From NCBI RefSeq assembly GCF_001659605.2, contig NC_035173.2:13788945-13852944 (forward strand): a stretch of 64,000 nucleotides of DNA. The letters are read 5' to 3'. How positions within the stretch are numbered: the stretch's first letter is position 1; the number at the start of each line of letters is the position of its first letter. Origin of the DNA: Manihot esculenta. Taxonomy: Eukaryota > Streptophyta > Magnoliopsida > Malpighiales > Euphorbiaceae. Both the position numbers and the translations under genes were made by a program. The notes beneath the pieces are model-generated. The model was not told the origin of the DNA and did not search any database. It saw nothing but the letters and a program-made list of their open reading frames with translations. Of this stretch, positions 24,325 through 36,510 are shown piece after piece.

Positions 24325-25838
24325 GGCAGTTCTTCGAGCTCATTAATGAAGGTTTGCAGTTGGAGTTGTCTGGTACAGGTGCTTTGATTGCCCAGATGAG
24401 AGTGACACCTGTGTTTCTGGAGCAGGTGGCTCAGAAACAGCACGAGGACCCAGAGTTAGTGAAGATTGCCAGGACTGTTCAGTCAGGCAAGAACGAAGAG
24501 TTCAGATTTGACAGCAAGGGGATCCTCCGCTATGGGAATAGATTGTGTGTACCAGATGACGTGGGTCTGAAGGGAGACATTATGAGGGAAGCTCATAATG
24601 CCAGATACAGTGTTCACCCTGGAGCCACCAAAATGTACCAAGATCTGAAAAGAGTCTATTGGTGGCCAGCTATGAAAAGAGAAGTGGCACAGTTCGTGTC
24701 AGCCTGCGAAGTATGTCAGAGGGTGAAGCTGGAACATCAGAAGCCGGCTGGAATGCTTAACCCACTGCCGATTCCAGAGTGGAAATGGGAGAATATTGCT
24801 ATGGACTTTGTAGTGGGGTTACCGGCGACGTCCAACAGATTGGACTCCATATGGGTGATTGTGGACAGATTGACCAAATCTGCTCATTTCATCCCTGTCA
24901 GGAGTGGCTATTCTGTGGATAAATTAGCGCAGGTGTTTGTTGATGAAGTGGTCAAGTTGCATGGGGCTCCTGTTTCAATAGTGTCTGATAGAGGACCCCA
25001 GTTCACCTCCAGGTTTTGGCGGAGTCTGCAGAATGCTATGGGTACCAGGTTGGATTTTAGCACTGCTTTCCATCCTCAGACTGACGGACAGTCAGAGAGG
25101 ACCATCCAGACTATAGAAGATATGCTCAGAATGTGTGTGCTGGATTTTGGCGGTTCTTGGAGGCAGCATCTACCTTTGGTGGAGTTTGCCTACAATAACA
25201 GCCATCATGCTAGCATAGGGATGGCTCCATATGAAGCTTTGTATGGAAGGAAGTGCAGGTCGCCTGTCTGTTGGGAAGAAGTTGGAGAAAGGGCCTTGGC
25301 AGGCCCTGAGTTAGTAGAGATCACCAGCAGGGTGGTACCCATCATCAGAGAAAGGATCAAGACTGCTGTAAGCAGACAAAAGAGTTATGTAGATGTTCGC
25401 AGAAGGCAAGTAGAGTTTCAGGAGGGGGATTTGGTATTGCTCAAAGTGTCTCCGATGAAAGGGGTGATTCGGTTTGAGAAGAAAGGTAAGCTAGCTCCGC
25501 GGTACATCGGACCCTTTGAAATCTTGCAAAAGATTGGGAATGTATCGTACAAGTTGGACTTACCTGCTTCGATGGAGAGAATCCATCCGGTTTTCCATGT
25601 TTCCATGTTAAGGAAGTTTGTGTCAGATCCGGGCAAGGTTCTTAGCGAGCCTGATGTGGAGATCCTTGGAGATCTCACCTAAGTTGAGCATCCGGTGCGG
25701 ATCCTAGACACCCAGATCAGAAAGCTAAGAAACAAGGAAATCCCGATGGTGAAAGTCCTTTGGAATCACCACAACATCGAAGAGTGTACTTGGGAGACAC
25801 GGGAGCCTATGCTCCAGCAATATCCTCATCTCTTCTAA
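24325..25838 (+). pseudogene. Gypsy G integrase and chromodomain (element 2)
   Basis: After the frameshift the second frame, open from 24318, holds the zinc-binding region ([27 protein letters not shown]), the catalytic core with Asp in MDFVVGLP, Asp in [10 protein letters not shown] and Glu in [12 protein letters not shown], and the C-terminal region. A TAA at 25680-25682 (TAT in element 3) cuts off the chromodomain-like tail, which is otherwise readable to the TAA at 25836-25838 (VLWNHHNIEE or similar, ending YPHLF). The protein would have inserted the cDNA copy. Confidence 0.93.
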
Positions 25839-25899
25839 GGTGAGTGTTATGTGTTTTGTATGTATGTTTATATTTGATGCTATGCATGTGTTGTTTGGG

Positions 25900-25935
25900 G
25901 AACATTCGGGGACGAATGTTCTTAAGGGGGGAGAA
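25900..25935 (+). other. Hairpin and polypurine tract before the 3' LTR
   Basis: A perfect 9-bp inverted repeat, GAACATTCG-GGGA-CGAATGTTC (25900-25921), is followed by AAGGGGGGAGAA (25924-25935) and the LTR start. The same pair occurs at 720-756 and 47845-47880 with one arm mismatch each. The polypurine tract primes plus-strand DNA. Confidence 0.85.
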
Positions 25936-27966
25936 TGTAATACCCGGCTAGACTCCGGTATCGGAATTCCTACCGTCTGGTGGAATCTCGATTTTGGAAA
26001 CCCTCTAGTAGGGTAAAATCATGTTTTCATAAAATGTTTTAATGTATTTTAAAGTTTTAAGTAAGAAAGAAATTGAGTTTTAAATGAAAAAGACCATAGA
26101 AGCATTTCCAGGTTCGGCTGCCGAACCTCAAGTTCGGCCGCCGAATGTGGGATAGTTTAGGGGGGGCACGTTAGGCTTCCGAATGTGGCTCATGTTCGGC
26201 CGCCGAACCTCATGTTCAACCGACGAACATGCATGCGTTTTGGAGTTGCCTTCGGCTTCCGAAGGTGGCCTGGCTTGCCACCTATAAAAGGACCCATGGC
26301 CGAAAATGGGTGAGCTTTCTCCCCTATTTTCGGCCAACGGTGAGTCCATGCTCTCCCATGGTTTGTTTTGGTGTTCTTTCTCAAATCTTTCGAGTTTTAA
26401 CGAGTTTTAACCTGGTTTTGAAGATTTTTGAATCTTGGAGCAAGTTTTGGAGCTTGGAGGTCCAAGGAGCTAGATTTCTCCCATCTCCAAGTTAGGATCG
26501 TCTTTCCTCTCGATCTTCAAGAGGTAAGCCTAGATCCTACCTTTCTTGTATGTTTTAAATAAGTTTTATGAAGTTTATGGGGTAGAATGCATGTGTAAGT
26601 TAGTTGATTGCATGTTAGGGTTAATGTTGAGTTTATGAGTAATGTATGTTGTTTGAGTTGCCTTTTGTGTTTGTGTTGGGGTTTAGGATAGTTTGAGACC
26701 CCTAAATGCTTATTTGCTTGAGTATGCTTGTTGTAGAATAAGTAAATGCATGTTTGAATGGTTTGGGAGGCAAAATGTGCATGTGGAGGCTGAGTTCTGC
26801 CCTTTGGAAGAACTCAGGTTCGGCAGCCGAAGGGACTTTCGGCCGCCGAACCTGCCTGTGGAGGCAAGCCTTTGGCTGCCGAACCCTGCCCTCGAAAGTG
26901 GTCTTTCGGCTCTGGAAGTGAGTTTCGGCCGCCGAAGGTGCCGCCGAACATGTATGAGTTTTGTCTCTGGAAGGAACCTTCGGCTGCCGAAAGTGCCGCC
27001 GAAGGTGCATGACTTTCGGCTCTGGAGGGACTTTCGGCCGCCGAACCGGCCACCGAAAGTGCCATGTTCAGCCTTCCTTTGCATGATTTCTATGATTGTT
27101 TTAAGGTGTTTTAGGGGATTTTTGGGGAGTATTTTAGAGTCATGTTCATGTATGTTTGGTCCCTCATTTGAGTCCACCTGTGTAGATTCGGACCCGAGGA
27201 ACCGAGGACCTCAGTAGTGAGATAGCTGCTCCCGAGTCTTTTCAGAGCTAGCTTGAGGTGAGTAGAATAACTCTTTATGTTTCAAAGTAAATAAATCAGT
27301 TTTTGAGCATGTTCATGCATCACGAATGCCATGAGATATATTAGGTTGTTTGCATTAGAATTCACGAATATGTTGTATTGCATAATATGATGATGATGTG
27401 GATGGGTATTGGATGATCCTTTAGTCCTCGTATGATATGATATGATGATGATATGGTATGGTATGATATGGAAGTCCAGGTGTGGCCTGCACTATGCTCC
27501 CGGCACGATGGGATATGTATGATATGTCATGCGTAAGAGAAAGACCAGGTGTGGCCTACACTATGCCCCTGACATGATTGGACTATGTAGAGGGCTATTG
27601 GTGACAAGCCCATCCTTGAATGTGATTTGTTTGTGATGTGATGCATTCCATGAGATCATATGTTTTAAATATAATGTTTTACTATTATGCTCATTGGGCT
27701 CTAGTAGCTCACCCCATTCCCTTAATCCCCCAAGTTGCAGGTACGGGATAGAATCAGGAGGTCAACGAGAATAAGAAGTCATGTTTTATGTAATAGCTAG
27801 TTGTGGACATGAGAATAATGTAATGTTAAGTATAGTACAGTAATGTGATGTAATGATGTTTATTGAAGTTTAGAGTTGTGCTTGACCCTAGTATGTTGGT
27901 TAATCCCCTTGTACATGGTCTATAAAATGATTTATCACTGTTTATGTAAACCAAGCTTAACATATA
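25936..27966 (+). repeat. 3' LTR of G element 2, left segment
   Basis: Starts TGTAATACCC. It has motif arrays at about 26110-26265 and 26818-27055, a TATA box near 26282 and a donor-like CAAGAG/GTAAG near 26522. It is cut at 27966 by the copia insertion and resumes at 51435. Confidence 0.96.
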
Positions 27967-29418
27967 TGTTGTCCCTTGAGGCAACCCAAGAGGGGGGGGG
28001 GTGAATTGGGTTTATAAAAAATTTAATGGCAAAGACAAGAAATTAGAAGAGAATAAGGAAGAGAAAAATCAACACAATGATTTATAGAGGTTCAGCTATC
28101 CAAGCCTACGTCCTCTCCTCAAGGTCCACTTGAGAGTTCAACTCCACTATCAAATCTTCTTTGGGTGAAGATCAAAACCCTTACAATCTTAGAGCAAGCC
28201 TTTGCTCTTTACAAATCTCCTTTTTCACTCAAGAGCAATTCTTTGCTCAATGCCACACTCACAACAACAGAATCTCTCAACAACCTTTACTCACTATGAA
28301 AAGCCAATCAATTACAACACAAATCAAGCTTTCAAGAAATCAATGCTTTGGCTCAAGGTTTTGAGAGAGAGAGAGAATGAAAAAGCTGTAATCTCAATAA
28401 ATATTTGCTTAGATGGTTGTTGTAACCCCTTAACATCAAAAGCAAGTTGCATTTATAGTTCTATCATAAATATGGCCGTTGGGATGCATTAAATGCAAAT
28501 AGAGCCGTTTATGTTCAGAAATAACCGTTATACCGTGCCCAGAAAAACTCAGGTTCGGCGGCCTAAGCTTAGAGTTCGGCGGCCGAACCATTTGAGGTGA
28601 AGAAACTATTCCTTTAAAAAAGAACTTTCGGCGGCCTAAAGTCATAGTTCGGCGGCCGAACTTGGGTGACTTTCGTCTCTGTTCCTCTCTTTTGGAAGCC
28701 GAACTTTAGGCTTCGGAGGCAGACCCAAAATACACTTTCGGCGGCCGAAGGTTAAATGTTCGGCGGCCGAAAGTGTGGGACTTTCGTCTCTGTCTCTCAC
28801 TTTCGGAAGCCGAAGGTTACACTTTGGGGGCTAGTTGAAAAACCCACTTTCGGCGACCGAAAGTCAATGTTCGGCGGCCGAACATAGGGGACTTTCGTTT
28901 CTGTCCCTGACTTTCGGAAGCCGAAGGTTGTGTTTGGGGGCACAAAAAACTCCTTCTTTAAAACTTTGAAAAATCATAACTTAGGCTACAAAAATCCATT
29001 TTTCAATCCGTTTGAATTTTTATAACCTATATTTTTAGAACTTTCATTTTGATGAAAAATAATTTCAAAAGCACTTCTTTTGGAAAATTTCATTTTGGTC
29101 CTTGAAAGTCAAGTACTTCAAAAAATTGGCCATATCTAAAAGAACTTTTAGAAAAGAAAGAACCCTTGAGCCATCACAATTAATTACTTGAAATTCACAA
29201 TGAATAGAATATAACAAGGGCATAAACAAAAATAATTTCTTATCCCTTTCTTGTGGTATGCTTCCATAATAGGCACTTTTCACTTTTGTGACTGAAGCAA
29301 TTTCATTTATTTCGATAGGGAACCTGCAAGCTCAATACAAACACCTTTGAAGATAATTAGTAGCACACCAATTGTTTATTACTCATCAAAACAAGGATTA
29401 GGACATTTAAGTCCAACA
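27967..29418 (-). repeat. 3' LTR of the copia element
   Basis: 1452 bp, plus-strand ends TGTTGTCCC and AGTCCAACA. In sense orientation, a block of TTCGG-N3-CCGAA motifs (28551-28930) lies upstream of a TATA box (sense CTATAAATGC, near 28447-28458). Four higher-order repeats of about 110-130 bp are visible in the block, the first incomplete. Confidence 0.95.
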
Positions 29419-29840
29419 ATCTCCCCCTTTTTGATGATGACAAACAATTGGTAAACATTAGGATAATAATCATAAGTGTAGTGTGTGCATTTTAAAAAAA
29501 TTCTCCCCCTTAATGTGCTCCCCCTGTTAAAAATACTTTATGCCATATTTAAAAAGTGAGAAGGCACATAAGGGAGGTTTTGACTCAATGCAATGCTATG
29601 AGATGTAATGGATCCTATATGAATGAATGAGTCCCAACAAAAATGCATCTCAATTGAATACACACAATATCCACAAACCAAGAGAGAAAAATATTTAATC
29701 CAAACGAGTCAAATAAAAATAGCCAATATGTACATAAGTAATGTTATCTCTCCCCCTTTTGACATCATAAAAAAAAAAAAAACCACAATATCAAAAGGAA
29801 AAGAACAAAAAACAACTAGGGAAACAACAAAAAAAAAATG
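29419..29840 (-). other. Copia 3' untranslated region with repeated polypurine tracts
   Basis: In plus orientation, CTCCCCCTTTTTGATGATGA directly follows the LTR. Similar C/T tracts follow near 29503, 29518 and 29750 (TCTCCCCCTTTTGACATCAT). On the sense strand these are polypurine tracts; the one touching the LTR is the presumed plus-strand primer. No gene is seen here. Confidence 0.75.
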
Positions 29841-32800
29841 TCACTGAGGAGGCTGAGGAGGTGGCACTCTAGAAGACTGATGAAGAAGGTGCAAAATCTG
29901 GCTCTGCTGCTCAATCAGGGTCTGCTGCTGGTCTGTAAGTCGTGCTAACTGCTGCTCCATCTGAGTCTGGCGATCAGATATCTGAGTCTGGTGATCAGAC
30001 ATCTGAGCCTGGCGATCAAACATCTGAGCAACCTGCAGCTCCAGACGACCCATGGCATCATACAGATCAGATGCAGTCCGTGAAGATGTACCCTGCTCGG
30101 TGGACCGCCCGGTACTAGCATCGCCTCGGGGAGCTTGTTCTGTCTCAAGATCAGCAGGAGAAGTGTAACATCCTCAAACCCATAGGTAGAGTAGTGCCAT
30201 CGTTAGGCTATTTCATTCCTAGAGTAAGGGGCATTAAGGGAGGTGCTAGCTTAACTCTAATCTGCTAATAACTGAATCATAGAAAACTTAAATAAAGAAA
30301 CGGACATATCCAGAAATAAAGCAGACAGTGTGATTAGCGAGTCGGGAACGAGTCACTTTCGGGAGGTGCTTAGGGTTTCCCGACGTGCTTGCTTGAGGTG
30401 CTTGTTTATATCCGTCATGCTTGCTTAAGTGAAAAGGGCTTCTAAAGGCTATATGTATAGTTTAGTAGGTCAATCTATGATTATTGAAAGTTTAAAAACT
30501 AAATTGAAACATTGGAAAGAGTTTAGTAGGTCAAAGTATAAATATGGAAAGTTAAAACATAAAAATTTAGATTTACTTTCCATGTGTCACCTAACTAAGG
30601 AAAGGAGAAATGATAAAGCAAAGTGAAAAAGGGATTTTCATCTTCTCCATCACACAATTGCCGTAGCTCACACCATAGAAGACCAAAGCTTTGTTTTGTC
30701 TTCCTTCCACCAAAGCCAAGCCAAAACCTTACCAAAACAACTTCTTCCTTTAACCAAAATTCATCCTAAGATTAAGAGCTAAAGGAACAGCCATATAGTG
30801 ATAGAATTGAAGAAGAAAAGTTTAGGGTTCCATATGCACCAAGCTTGAAAATCAAAGGTGAGCTTAGAAATGAGTAGGAAATAGCATCATCTCATTTCTT
30901 CATGCATGAATTTGAATTATAAAGCTTTAATTTACAATTTATTCAATCCTTCCCTAAGAGATAAATTGGCATAGGTGAAGGAACATCAAAGGGAAAGGAG
31001 ATAGCTAGAGATTAGAAGAGGAAAAGAAAAGAAGAATTCAAGAAAGGTTTGGTGTTTTAATGATTTTCTGTTTTCCTTTGATTCTGCCATGAATAAGTGA
31101 AATTAGAGGTTGATTTTACTTGCTGAAAATATTGCTTTGATTGTATAAATATGTTATATGAATGTTAAAATGATGTTTGAAAGGCTTAGAGTAAAGAAAT
31201 TTAACATGGGAGCTAAAAGTGTAAATCTGGCAGAATAGGTTGTAACAGGACAGCTTGTGTTACTAACTTCATAACTTATTGTGTATATATTGAAATTAGG
31301 CCTAAGATATACCAAATGAAAGCTAAGACAAATATCTAAAACTTTCATGAATTGACAAAACTCTGAATCTGTAGTTAAAATGATGAAAATTGCAAGTGAA
31401 CCTAAAATGGACACAGTGGTAGTGCATCCGGAACAGAGTCTATTGATTATACCATAACTAATTACATACTTAGTGAAATTTGTTAAGACCAGTGCCAAAT
31501 GAATCTTAAGAAGTATACCTAAAACTTTGTAGAAGACATTTAAGCTTGAATTTGTATGGAAATGTATGAATCTGATAAGTGTTGTGATACTATTAACAAG
31601 TACCAATACTGAACTGATTAAGACCTTATTGAGCAGCTTGTAAAGAAAAATTCATAACTTAAGCTAGGATGATCAGATTTGCATGAACCATACCTTGTTG
31701 GAAAGATAAGACATAAATATACATTTCTTATGAAGAAACTGAAGTCAAATTGTAACTCTAAAATGCTTGAAAAGTTTATGCAATATATAGCAGAATGTAG
31801 TTTTCTATATTGAAATGCTAAGTCAATAAAGTTTTGCACTATTTGCCATGAGTTTTCCATATTGTAAACCTTGGCATATGATATATGTACTTTGGAAAAA
31901 GAAATCAAATAGCTTCAAATGACATGGATTTACATTGATACATTGAGTTAATGATACTTGGCCCTGGTATACGTAATAGGAGTCGAGGTTAGCTTAAGGG
32001 TATGGCATGCCATATAAACATACAGAGTTCGCAGTACTGCTACCGATACATGATCTATATTAGAGGTTACATATCTGGTACCTCATAAGCATGGCCACAG
32101 AGCCCTACTATCACAGTTTTGGCCTCTGAGCCTACCGTTCGGCACCCTGTGCCTACCGTTATACCTCTTTATCTACCTTAGTCGATCCTACTATGTGGTT
32201 ATAAGGGCTAAGATCTTAATTAAGATGGATACTTGATTTTGTGAACTTATTGGTGAATGTTAACATGTTTACATCTACTAGCTTGTAATTGTTTACTTGA
32301 TTATCTATTTATGCGAGCTTGTTTGTTTTATTCTGTTATTTGTTGTTATCACCCACTGAGCATTAGCTCAGCGTGTTGGTTTTTACCTCACGCAGGTTGT
32401 AGATAACGTAGGCACGTGAAGTTCATCAGAGGTCTACATCAGATACCAAGGCCATTATCATAGCTGGTTGTTTTGAGTCTCTGAGTCATAGTGCAGTTAT
32501 AATTTGGCATGTACATATTTAATAGAGTGAGTTGTAAAGGTTATGTAATCAAAGACTAGTAAGATGTCAAATATCAGTTGATAATTTTTCATGTGTTTTT
32601 CATGTGCTACAGTTTGAAATATTAATGAAACAAATGAGACTCTGTTAACTTTTTGGTTTTAAATCTCACATTTATTTGATGAAATTTACATGCATTACCT
32701 TAAAATTTGATATTTACAGATAAAGGTAATTGATTAGTTGTGACATAGCTAAAAAGGTATAGTTTGTGACATTCCTTGCTCTGTCTACTCTTTGATAGGG

Positions 32801-33789
32801 TAAGGGGTGTTACAAGAAGCATCATCTGACTCCTCATCAGAACCATCATGTGCCTGTGCTGTTGCATGTGCTGCTCTGCGAGTTGCAAAATCTCTCCTAG
32901 AATTATAAAATTCATTGCCTCTCCTAGTCAAACCCATGTGGTGGAGGGTAGCCTTAGTATAGGGGGTGTACTCACTAGACAAAGGTAAGGCCGACTCGGT
33001 ACCTGGGTCAACCCCTAGGGCTCGAAGAAGAAGAGTGAGATGACGGCCAAAGGGGAGACAACCTCGACTCAGCCTAAGGGAGTCTGCTATAGAGTGAATC
33101 ATAATATGTGGCAGGTTAAGGGTTCGACCCTCTAGCAGACAAGATACTACAAACATGTCAGAGTAGGAGAGTGCAGTCCTATGACCCGATCTAGGGAGAA
33201 TCTCATAGGTGACTATGTGGTGAACAACTTTAGGGAGAGTGTTGAGGTCACAGGCCTTAAGCCTAGAGGGCTCCTCACGATCTACGTCTCCTGAAATAAC
33301 CCTAGTCTGGTGAAGGGAAGAGACCTCACCAGTGATCCACTTATGAGTGGTAGAGACAACAGCCCCAGAGTTGGAGACACCTAGATGCTGAGCAATGATG
33401 TCAGGAGTGAGAAAAACTCTCTGACCATTTACAAAGCTGACCAGGTGGGGGGGAGTGTGACGGGTGAAGGTGTGTAGGTTTGCATAGAACTCCCTAACAA
33501 TCCTAGGATGGGTGTCTGATGGAGTGATAAGAAGGTGCTCCCATCCCTGGACAATGAAGGGCTCTAGGAAACCCTGAGTACGAAAAAGCCGAATGCTGTT
33601 GGGATGAACTGTTCTCCCAGGATGAACAAACCTGAGAGAAAAAGGCTAAAAGGCAGGATCACCCTCTCTGACTACAGGAAACTCAAAGGGTGGAGAGGTA
33701 GGAGGGTCTGAGGAGGGAGACCTAGGAGGCTGCCTACTAGACTGACCTCTAAAGTATGGGTGTCTACGGGCTGTGGATTTTCTATCCAT
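29841..33789 (-). pseudogene. Extra copia gene after pol: plant-transposon-type domain plus coiled coil
   Basis: Sense start ATG at 33789 (MDRKSTARRHPYFRGQ). Stop TGA is at 29841-29843. With the solo LTR (30164-32814) and one copy of its duplication removed, the frame is continuous, 431 codons with the stop. A TAG at codon 48 (33646-33648) is the only break besides the insertion. Residues about 60-330 contain VQGWEHLLITPSDTHPRIV, VREFYANLHTF, VFLTPDIIAQHLGV and HHIVTYEILPRSG. This pattern resembles the domain named putative plant transposon protein (PF20167-like), recognised from memory and not searched. Residues 371-413 form perfect heptads with Met/Ile/Leu every seventh position, so a coiled coil is expected. 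SIRE elements are known to carry an extra, often envelope-like ORF here. I see no signal peptide or membrane segment, so envelope function is not supported. Confidence 0.72.
30164..32814. repeat. Solo LTR of another family inside the extra copia gene
   Basis: Starts TGTAACATCC, ends GGGTGTTACA, 2651 bp, with the target duplication AGAAG (30159-30163 and 32815-32819). It contains no coding capacity, primer site or polypurine tract. A CACTGAGC...GCTCAGC stretch near 32350-32400 followed by GCAGGTTGTAGAT recalls the layout of the G LTR (CACTGGGC...GCTCACC...GCAGGTAC), so a related Ty3/gypsy family is likely. It could instead be a non-autonomous element without internal genes. Confidence 0.85.
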
Positions 33790-33805
33790 TTTACCCAAAC
33801 AACAG

Positions 33806-34426
33806 CTACAGAGGCATATGAACAAAAAAGAAAAACAAGATTAACTATAAGCAACAAAGCACAAGACAGCCACAAGACTCAGCCCATAAACAAATAACCC
33901 AGCTAACATGTATAATAAAGATAGCAAAAAAAAAGGTATACATATACCCAGCTAATCAGAGATCAACAACAAAAAATAGGCAGAGTATATGTATATAACC
34001 AGCTACTTGTTGTTCAGCTAACAGAGAGCAATACAAAAAAAATATTTAAAGATAAATACACAGCTATCAGCTATCAATAATCCAGCTAACAGAGATAACT
34101 CAGCTAATCACAACAATAAGATAACCCAGCTAATCAGTTACTGCATCATGGCCATATTCAAACCAAAAAAAAAAAAATAATAAGAAAAATTCTGATGCTT
34201 CATAACTTGCAAAAACATAAACAAATATCTAAGACAAAACCAAACAAATCAACCCAGCTATCAGCATGAAAAAAAATGCTCAGCAGATTTTACAAAAAAA
34301 ATACCAGCAGAGTTTATATTCACCCATATCAACAAGACATAATGAAATCACAACTCTAAAGATCAGATCAACAGAAAATAATAAACAAAAATAAAGAAAA
34401 ATAGAGAGAGAAAAAACAAAACGTAC
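33806..34426 (-). other. Predicted intron in the leader of the extra copia gene
   Basis: On the sense strand a donor TTTGG/GTACGT (at 34426) and an acceptor CCTCTGTAG (ending 33806) border 621 bp of AT- and T-rich sequence. The ATG follows 17 bases after the acceptor. The interval holds many copies of a short word (CAGCTAA or CAGCTAT on the plus strand, about 33900-34260) and no coding. Splicing is predicted from signals only. Confidence 0.5.
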
Positions 34427-34880
34427 CCAAATGAAAAAGTTCGAAAAAGGTTCCGTGGGAAGAAACGAAGCTGATTTTTGGTGTTTCAGAGAGAGAAACA
34501 GAGTAAAAATGGAGGTTTTTGAGGAAAATGGGGTTCAAAACAGGCGATTTGGGAGAGGGAGATGAAGGGTGCTTCGGGGAGAGAGAGAGAGCTTCGGCGA
34601 GAGGGAAAAGACGCGCGAGGAAGAAGATGAGCTGTCGCGGGGGGTTTTTAAGGGACGCGCAGTTTCGGTGGCCGAACTAATATTCGGCGGCCGAACCTGG
34701 GCAGGTTTAGGAGGCCGAACTTAATCTTCGGCGGCCGAACTTCACAATGTTCGGCGGCCGAATAAAATGTTAGGCGGCCGAAAAAGAGAAAAGAAAAAGA
34801 CAGAAAAATTCCCGCTTTTCATATTGCCCTTGAAATTGAAGGTTAGGGGGCCGAAAGTGCCTCCGAACCTGGAATTTTTG
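34427..34880 (-). promoter_or_regulatory. Possible internal promoter and leader of the extra copia gene
   Basis: Sense orientation: a cluster of TTCGG-N3-CCGAA motifs (plus-strand 34662-34870, at least five full or near copies), then a weak TATA-like CTTAAAAAC (34644-34652), then a pyrimidine-rich leader with CTCTCTCTCTC runs (34560-34600), then the predicted splice donor at 34426. This is the same order as in the copia LTR itself, where motif cluster precedes TATA box. It looks like a complete plant promoter and first exon. Function is inferred. Confidence 0.45.
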
Positions 34881-34971
34881 GGCTTCCCCTCCCCCTTTTT
34901 GTTTTAAAAAAATAAAACTATATCAAACAATTTTGACATGCTTTCAAAAAGATACACAAAAAAATATACAC

Positions 34972-36510
34972 TCAACAACCACCATCTAGCATTCCCAATT
35001 CTCTTTTAATGAAGTTAAATCTTTCTTCATTTAAAGGTTTAGTGAAAATATCAGCTAGTTGGTTGTTTGTGTCCACAAACTCAAGAACAACATCACCATT
35101 TAACACATGATCACGAATGAAATGATGTCTAATGTCAATATGCTTAGTTCTAGAATGTTGAATGGGGTTCTTGGTTAGATTGATTGCACTTGTATTATCA
35201 CATTTAATAGGAATGTGATCAAGAGATACTTCAAAATCTCTTAATTGTTGTTTAATCCAAAGGACTTGACTACAACAAAGACCCGCCGCCACATATTCGG
35301 CTTCGGCGGTCGATAGTGCAACCGAATTTTGTTTCTTGCTACACCAAGAAACAAGAGATTGTCCTAGAAGTTGACAAGTACCCGAGGTACTCTTCCTATC
35401 AAGAATGCTTCCGGCAAAGTCGGCATCCGAGTAGGAACATAAATTAAAGGATGAACTTCTAGGATACCATAACCCCAAATGCAATGTGCCATGTAAATAT
35501 CTAAGAATGCGTTTAACAGCATGCAAATGAGACTCTTTAGGACATGATTGAAAACGTGCACATAAACATACGGAAAACATGATATCCGGTCTAGATGCGG
35601 TGAGATATAAAAGGCTTCTGATCATACCTCTATAGAGCTTTTCATCAATAGGCTTACCCTTTTCATCCTTGTCAAGTTTGGTGTTTGTGCTCATTGGAGT
35701 TCTACTTGGTTTGCTATTCTCCATTCCAAACCTTTTGATTAGCTCCTTTGTGTATTTGGCTTGGTTGATGAAGATGCCATCCTTAGCTTGTTTGATTTGA
35801 AGCCCAAGAAAGAATTTGAGTTCTCCCATCATGCTCATCTCAAACTCACTTTTCATAACTTTTGAAAACTCTTCACACAAACACACATTAGTAGCACCAA
35901 ATATAATATCATCAACATATATTTGCACTACAAGGATGTCATTTCCATGATTTTTGACAAAAAGAGTTGTGTCCACTTTGCCTTTTGAAAAACCATTTTG
36001 CAAAAGAAAATTACTTAGTCTTTCATACCAAGCTCTAGGAGCTTTTTTTAAACCATATAAAGCTTTAGACAATTTAAAAACATGATTTGGAAACTCATGA
36101 TTTTCAAACCCCGGAGGTTGCTCAACATAAACCTCCTCCTCAATAAAACCATTTAAAAAGGCACTTTTCACATCCATTTGAAAGAGATTAAAATTCATGT
36201 ATGATGCATATGCAAGCAAGATTCTAATGGCTTCTAATCTAGCTACGGGGGCAAAAGTTTCATCATAGTCTATGCCCTCCTCTTGGTTATAGCCTTTAGC
36301 TACCAACCTAGCTTTGTTTCTAATGATATTGCCATCTTCATCAAGCTTATTTCTAAACACCCATTTGGTGCCTATGGTGGGGTGATGTTTTGGTCTAGAC
36401 ACTAAGGTCCAAACCTTGTTCCTTTCAAATTGGTTGAGTTCTTCTTGCATAGCAAGAACCCAACTCTCATCACCAATAGCCTCATCTATAGATTTAGGCT
36501 CTATAACCAA
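34972..36510 (-). pseudogene. Copia reverse transcriptase and RNase H
   Basis: The second pol frame, ending at 34972 with LGMLDGGC. Reverse transcriptase: [57 protein letters not shown], and the catalytic [10 protein letters not shown]. RNase [44 protein letters not shown]. It overlaps the end of the upstream pol frame by 17 bases (36494-36510) in a different frame. Copia pol is normally one frame, so a small deletion at the integrase-RT linker has split it. The enzyme domains are otherwise uninterrupted. Confidence 0.92.

Noticed and set aside
30164..32814. Helitron or DNA transposon as an explanation for this insertion
   Set aside because: A 5-bp duplication with TG...CA ends fits an LTR; Helitrons give no duplication and would end CTRR.
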